Part shown: positions 4,643 to 6,840 of the stretch, in pieces
How the letters are laid out: each line of letters starts with the position of its first letter
Numbering within the stretch: the stretch's first letter is position 1
Origin: an uncultured Corynebacterium sp.
GTDB taxonomy: Bacteria; Actinomycetota; Actinomycetes; Mycobacteriales; Mycobacteriaceae
Assembly (NCBI GenBank): GCA_945631445.1
Contig: CALZCR010000092.1
Coordinates: 1-6,840, forward strand
Direction: 5' to 3'
Length of the DNA: 6,840 nt
Position numbers and translations under genes: made by a program
The notes under the pieces: model-generated
Told to the model about the DNA's origin: nothing
Seen by the model: only the letters and a program-made list of their open reading frames with translations
Database searches by the model: none

Positions 4643-5862
4643 CCCAACGGATCGACCACGTCGTCGAAGGAGCCGTCGATGAGCGAGAAACGGCGCGCCA
4701 GCTGGCTCTTCTTGTATGGCTCCCACCCGGGTTCCCCGGTGTGGGCATAAGAAATCAACCAGTCGTTCAACGGGGAATCGTGCACCCCGAACAGCGGCCG
4801 GATCTCCCGGCTGTGCCGGGCCGGCTCTTCCGCGGAGCCGACGAACTCCGCCATCCACACCGGCCCCGGGGCCCGCTCGGCGACCTCGCTGACCCACCGG
4901 CGGTTGCAGGAATCACCGATCAACCGCCCGGCCAGCCGGTTCGGGTCGATCTCCTTGGCCGCTTCCAACCACTGGCGGAAATTACCTTTCACCCCCATGA
5001 TCGGGGCCAGCATCCGGGCGGCGAAAGCGCCGCTGCCGCGCTTGTCCGCCGGTTCGCCCAGGTCATAAAACTCGTCCCGGGCCGAGGTGACCACGATCGG
5101 CACCTTCGCCATTTTCTTCGGCTCCAGCGGCTGCGGGCCCAACGCCATGTCCGACCAAATCAGCCGCCGGAAGATCCCGTAGCCGCGCGTGATGCGCGCC
5201 GGGTTCGCCCGCGACAGGTGCTTGCGGGTCAGCGGGGTGTTCACGCACTGGCGCAGCAGCCCCTTGCGCTTTTTGTACGGCACGCGCGGGAAACACGGCG
5301 ACATCGCCAGCACCCGGTGGAACGTGTCGCGGTAGTGGTCCTTGCGGCACAGCCACAGCGCGGTCGTCGCGCCGGCGGACTGGCCCACCACCGTCACGTT
5401 GCCGGCGTCGCCGCCGAAAAAGGCGATGTTTCGCTGGATCCAGTCGAGGGCGAGCTGGCAGTCGTGCACCGCACGGTAGTGCGCGGGGTCGTCGTCGTGG
5501 AAGCGGGCGAGTCCGGCGAGCAAGACGCGGTAGCCGATCTGGACGGTGATGACCCCGCCGCGGGCGTTCGCGCGGCCCTCGGCGCGGGGGTCGGTGTGCG
5601 AGCCCTTTTCGTAGCGGCCGCCGTGGATGTAGACCACGACCGGCAGCTCGTCGGCGGCGGTCGTCCCGGCGGGGACGGTGATCGACAAAGCGACCGCGTC
5701 CGGGCGGGGGACCGTGGCGTCGATGTCCTGGCCCTCCGCGGCGGGTTCGGCGTCGAAATACTCGCCGGGGATATGGGAGTACGGGATGGAGTGGAAGTGG
5801 GTGACGTCGTCGTGGCTCACTCCGGTGATTCTGCCCGCGGGCGCTTCTACTGTGACGGCCAT
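4603..5862 (-). CDS. Type B carboxylesterase family alpha/beta hydrolase
   Basis: The ATG start gives 419 residues. The N-terminus (VTVEAPAGRITGV, then FHSIPYSHIPGEYF) follows the carboxylesterase type B opening. The oxyanion hole is YIHGGRYEKG (His80-Gly81-Gly82), the nucleophile elbow GQSAG with Ser162, the likely acid Glu264 in TSARDEFYDLG, and the likely base His361 in LFGVHDSPL. It should hydrolyse short carboxylic esters; the natural substrate is unknown. At 419 residues it is shorter than typical family members of around 500. The elbow has Gln where GESAG is usual. No signal peptide is seen, so it is probably cytoplasmic. An in-frame GTG at 5880 would add six residues, but the ATG at 5862 is preferred because TATACT ends six bases before it, predicting a leaderless mRNA. 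Its 3' end overlaps idi tail to tail, and its start faces the peptidase gene. Confidence 0.88.
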   Translation of the reverse strand: MAVTVEAPAGRITGVSHDDVTHFHSIPYSHIPGEYFDAEPAAEGQDIDATVPRPDAVALSITVPAGTTAADELPVVVYIHGGRYEKGSHTDPRAEGRANARGGVITVQIGYRVLLAGLARFHDDDPAHYRAVHDCQLALDWIQRNIAFFGGDAGNVTVVGQSAGATTALWLCRKDHYRDTFHRVLAMSPCFPRVPYKKRKGLLRQCVNTPLTRKHLSRANPARITRGYGIFRRLIWSDMALGPQPLEPKKMAKVPIVVTSARDEFYDLGEPADKRGSGAFAARMLAPIMGVKGNFRQWLEAAKEIDPNRLAGRLIGDSCNRRWVSEVAERAPGPVWMAEFVGSAEEPARHSREIRPLFGVHDSPLNDWLISYAHTGEPGWEPYKKSQLARRFSLIDGSFDDVVDPLGYVREAFNPTRRR

Positions 5863-5868
5863 GCCGGA

Positions 5869-5874
5869 AGTATA
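5869..5874 (-). promoter_or_regulatory. Predicted -10 element of the carboxylesterase gene (leaderless start)
   Basis: TATACT on the minus strand is the closest match to TATAAT in the window. Six bases separate it from the ATG at 5862, so transcription should begin at the start codon. Its -35 region would fall near 5892-5897, on the start codon of the divergent peptidase gene; no good -35 match is seen there. Confidence 0.55.
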
Positions 5875-5880
5875 GGCCAC

Positions 5881-5886
5881 TAGGAT
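5881..5886 (+). promoter_or_regulatory. Predicted -10 element of the M3 peptidase gene (leaderless start)
   Basis: TAGGAT followed by GG ends seven bases before the GTG at 5894, giving a leaderless start. The in-frame ATG at 5885 lies inside this hexamer, which argues against it as the start. The -35 region would fall near 5858-5863, over the ATG of the divergent esterase gene. Confidence 0.5.
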
Positions 5887-5893
5887 GGCGGGT

Positions 5894-6840
5894 GTGACTG
5901 ACGTGAACCCTCTTCTGACCCCTTCCCAGCTTCCCTACGGCCTGCCGGACTTTGCGGCCATCGAACTCGACCACGTCGTGCCCGCCGTGGAGCGCGGCAT
6001 CGCCGAACACGAGGCCGAGATCGCCGCGATCTGCGCGGTGGACGAGCCGACCTGGCAGAACACGGTGGAGGCGCTTGAAGTCTCCGGCGACGACCTCGAC
6101 CGGGCCACCGCCTGGTTCTTCAACTTGCAGGGCACCGACGCCGACGACCGCTTCGACGCCGTCGCCGAAAAGATCGTGCCGCTGCTCTCCGCGCACTCGG
6201 ACGCGATCTACCAGAACGCCGAGCTCTACCGCGCGCTGCAGGCGGTCACCCCGCCGGACGACGAGGAGTCCCGCCGCCTGCACGAGCACTTGTTGCGCGC
6301 TTTTCGACGCCGCGGCGCCGAGCTCGACGACGCCGGCAAGGCGCGCCTGACCGAGCTGAACCAGCGCCTGAGCGTGCTCTCCGAACAATTCGGCCGCAAT
6401 CTGCTGGCCGACACCCAGAAACTCGCCGTGCGCTTCGACGACGCCGCGGAGCTGGCCGGGCTGTCGGAGGCCCGCATTGAGGCCGCCCGCCACGACGACG
6501 GTGGCTACGTGCTGCCCATCGAGTTGCCCACCACCCAGTCCGCCCAGGCGGAGCTGAAGTCCGCGGCCTCCCGCCGTGAGCTGTTCGACGCCTCGCGCGC
6601 CCGCGGCCGCGAGGACAACGTGGCCGTGGCCACCGAGTCCGTGCGCCTGCGCGCCGAACGCGCCCGCCTGCTCGGCTACGACACCCACGCCGACTACGTC
6701 ATCGAGTTGGAGACCGCCGGCACCGCCGACGCCGCGCGCGCCCTGCTGCGCGATCTGGCTCCGGCCGCCAGCGCCAACGCCGAGGCCGAGCGCAAGCTGG
6801 CCGCCGAACTCGCCGGCGAGGACGACCTCGACGGCGCCGA
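5894..6840 (+). CDS. dcp: M3-family zinc oligopeptidase / dipeptidyl carboxypeptidase, N-terminal part (runs off the edge)
   Basis: The first 315 codons are present and open to the window end. The beginning (NPLLTPSQLPYGLPDFAAIELDHVVPA) is the hallmark opening of Dcp-type M3 peptidases. The order of later blocks, NTVEALEVSGDDLDR (56-70), AKARLTELN-like GKARLTELNQRLSVLSEQF (149-166), LPIELPTTQSAQAEL (207-221), ASRRELFDASRARG (225-238) and ERARLLGYDTHADYVIE (255-271), parallels E. coli Dcp. These form the mostly helical N-terminal domain that restricts access to the active site. The zinc-binding HEXXH should lie roughly 150 residues further on, outside the window, so activity cannot be confirmed. 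Family members degrade short peptides in the cytoplasm, Dcp removing C-terminal dipeptides. GTG 5894 is chosen over ATG 5885 and GTG 5903 because of the -10 spacing. Oligopeptidase A is the alternative subfamily, but the N-terminus favours Dcp. Confidence 0.85.
   Translation, partial: MTDVNPLLTPSQLPYGLPDFAAIELDHVVPAVERGIAEHEAEIAAICAVDEPTWQNTVEALEVSGDDLDRATAWFFNLQGTDADDRFDAVAEKIVPLLSAHSDAIYQNAELYRALQAVTPPDDEESRRLHEHLLRAFRRRGAELDDAGKARLTELNQRLSVLSEQFGRNLLADTQKLAVRFDDAAELAGLSEARIEAARHDDGGYVLPIELPTTQSAQAELKSAASRRELFDASRARGREDNVAVATESVRLRAERARLLGYDTHADYVIELETAGTADAARALLRDLAPAASANAEAERKLAAELAGEDDLDGA

Noticed and set aside
3575..4897. Long minus-strand open frame (440 codons) opposite the lipoprotein gene and idi
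   Set aside because: It is complementary-register shadow of two well-supported plus-strand genes and crosses from one to the other without any protein-like motif.
4741..5883. Plus-strand open frame (380 codons) opposite the esterase gene
   Set aside because: It is in antisense codon register with the esterase gene, has Arg/Gly/Val-rich composition, and no recognisable start signal. The esterase has a full set of catalytic motifs.
5885..5887. ATG as the start of the M3 peptidase
   Set aside because: It overlaps the predicted -10 hexamer (5881-5886), so it would not be in the mRNA. GTG 5894 has correct leaderless spacing and still precedes the conserved NPLL opening.
5851..5910. Possible GlxR (CRP-type) sites suggested by TGTGAC at 5851 and 5893-5898
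   Set aside because: Neither has the paired TCACA half-site at the required spacing, so only half-matches exist.
5063..6688. Minus-strand open frame (541 codons) across the peptidase and esterase genes
   Set aside because: It is the register shadow of the peptidase gene that continues into an out-of-frame, Arg/Pro-rich reading of the esterase; no motif supports it.

Overview
The window looks like chromosomal DNA from a high-GC actinobacterium, most probably a Corynebacterium. Three things suggest this. Codon third positions are strongly GC-rich. The aminotransferase opens almost exactly like the C. glutamicum C-S lyase AecD as I remember it. Several genes also carry the corynebacterial arrangement of a TANNNT -10 hexamer followed 6-7 bases later directly by the start codon, which predicts leaderless mRNAs. 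The species cannot be fixed from the sequence alone. From memory, aecD and idi are also close neighbours in C. glutamicum, so this is probably a conserved core locus rather than an island.

Layout. Positions 1-346 hold no convincing gene but contain an 18-bp perfect palindrome, short direct repeats, several potential hairpins, one isolated A/T patch, and a 58-base stem-loop just past the aecD stop. Next come two genes on the minus strand: an ABC exporter (1508-3376) and, 27 bases downstream, the PLP-dependent C-S lyase aecD (347-1480). A 144-base divergent promoter region with a 10-bp inverted repeat separates the exporter from a plus-strand lipoprotein gene of unknown function (3521-4060). 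The type I isopentenyl-diphosphate isomerase gene idi (4088-4642) follows. The 3' end of idi overlaps by 40 bp, tail to tail, the minus-strand carboxylesterase gene (4603-5862). The esterase gene is divergent from an M3-family (Dcp-like) oligopeptidase gene (5894 onward), which runs off the right edge before its catalytic zinc motif. Only 31 bp separate these two start codons.

How the genes relate. They do not form one pathway: sulfur amino acid metabolism (aecD), export (ABC), an envelope lipoprotein, isoprenoid precursor supply (idi), ester hydrolysis and peptide turnover sit side by side. The shared theme is compact regulation: probable leaderless starts at aecD, idi, the esterase and the peptidase, two divergent promoter pairs whose elements interleave, and one convergent coding overlap.

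I found no sign of a mobile element, CRISPR array, defence system, biosynthetic cluster, tRNA or rRNA. The least explained sequence is the structured non-coding stretch at 1-346. The most testable oddities are the interleaved divergent promoters at 3436-3467 and 5862-5894.
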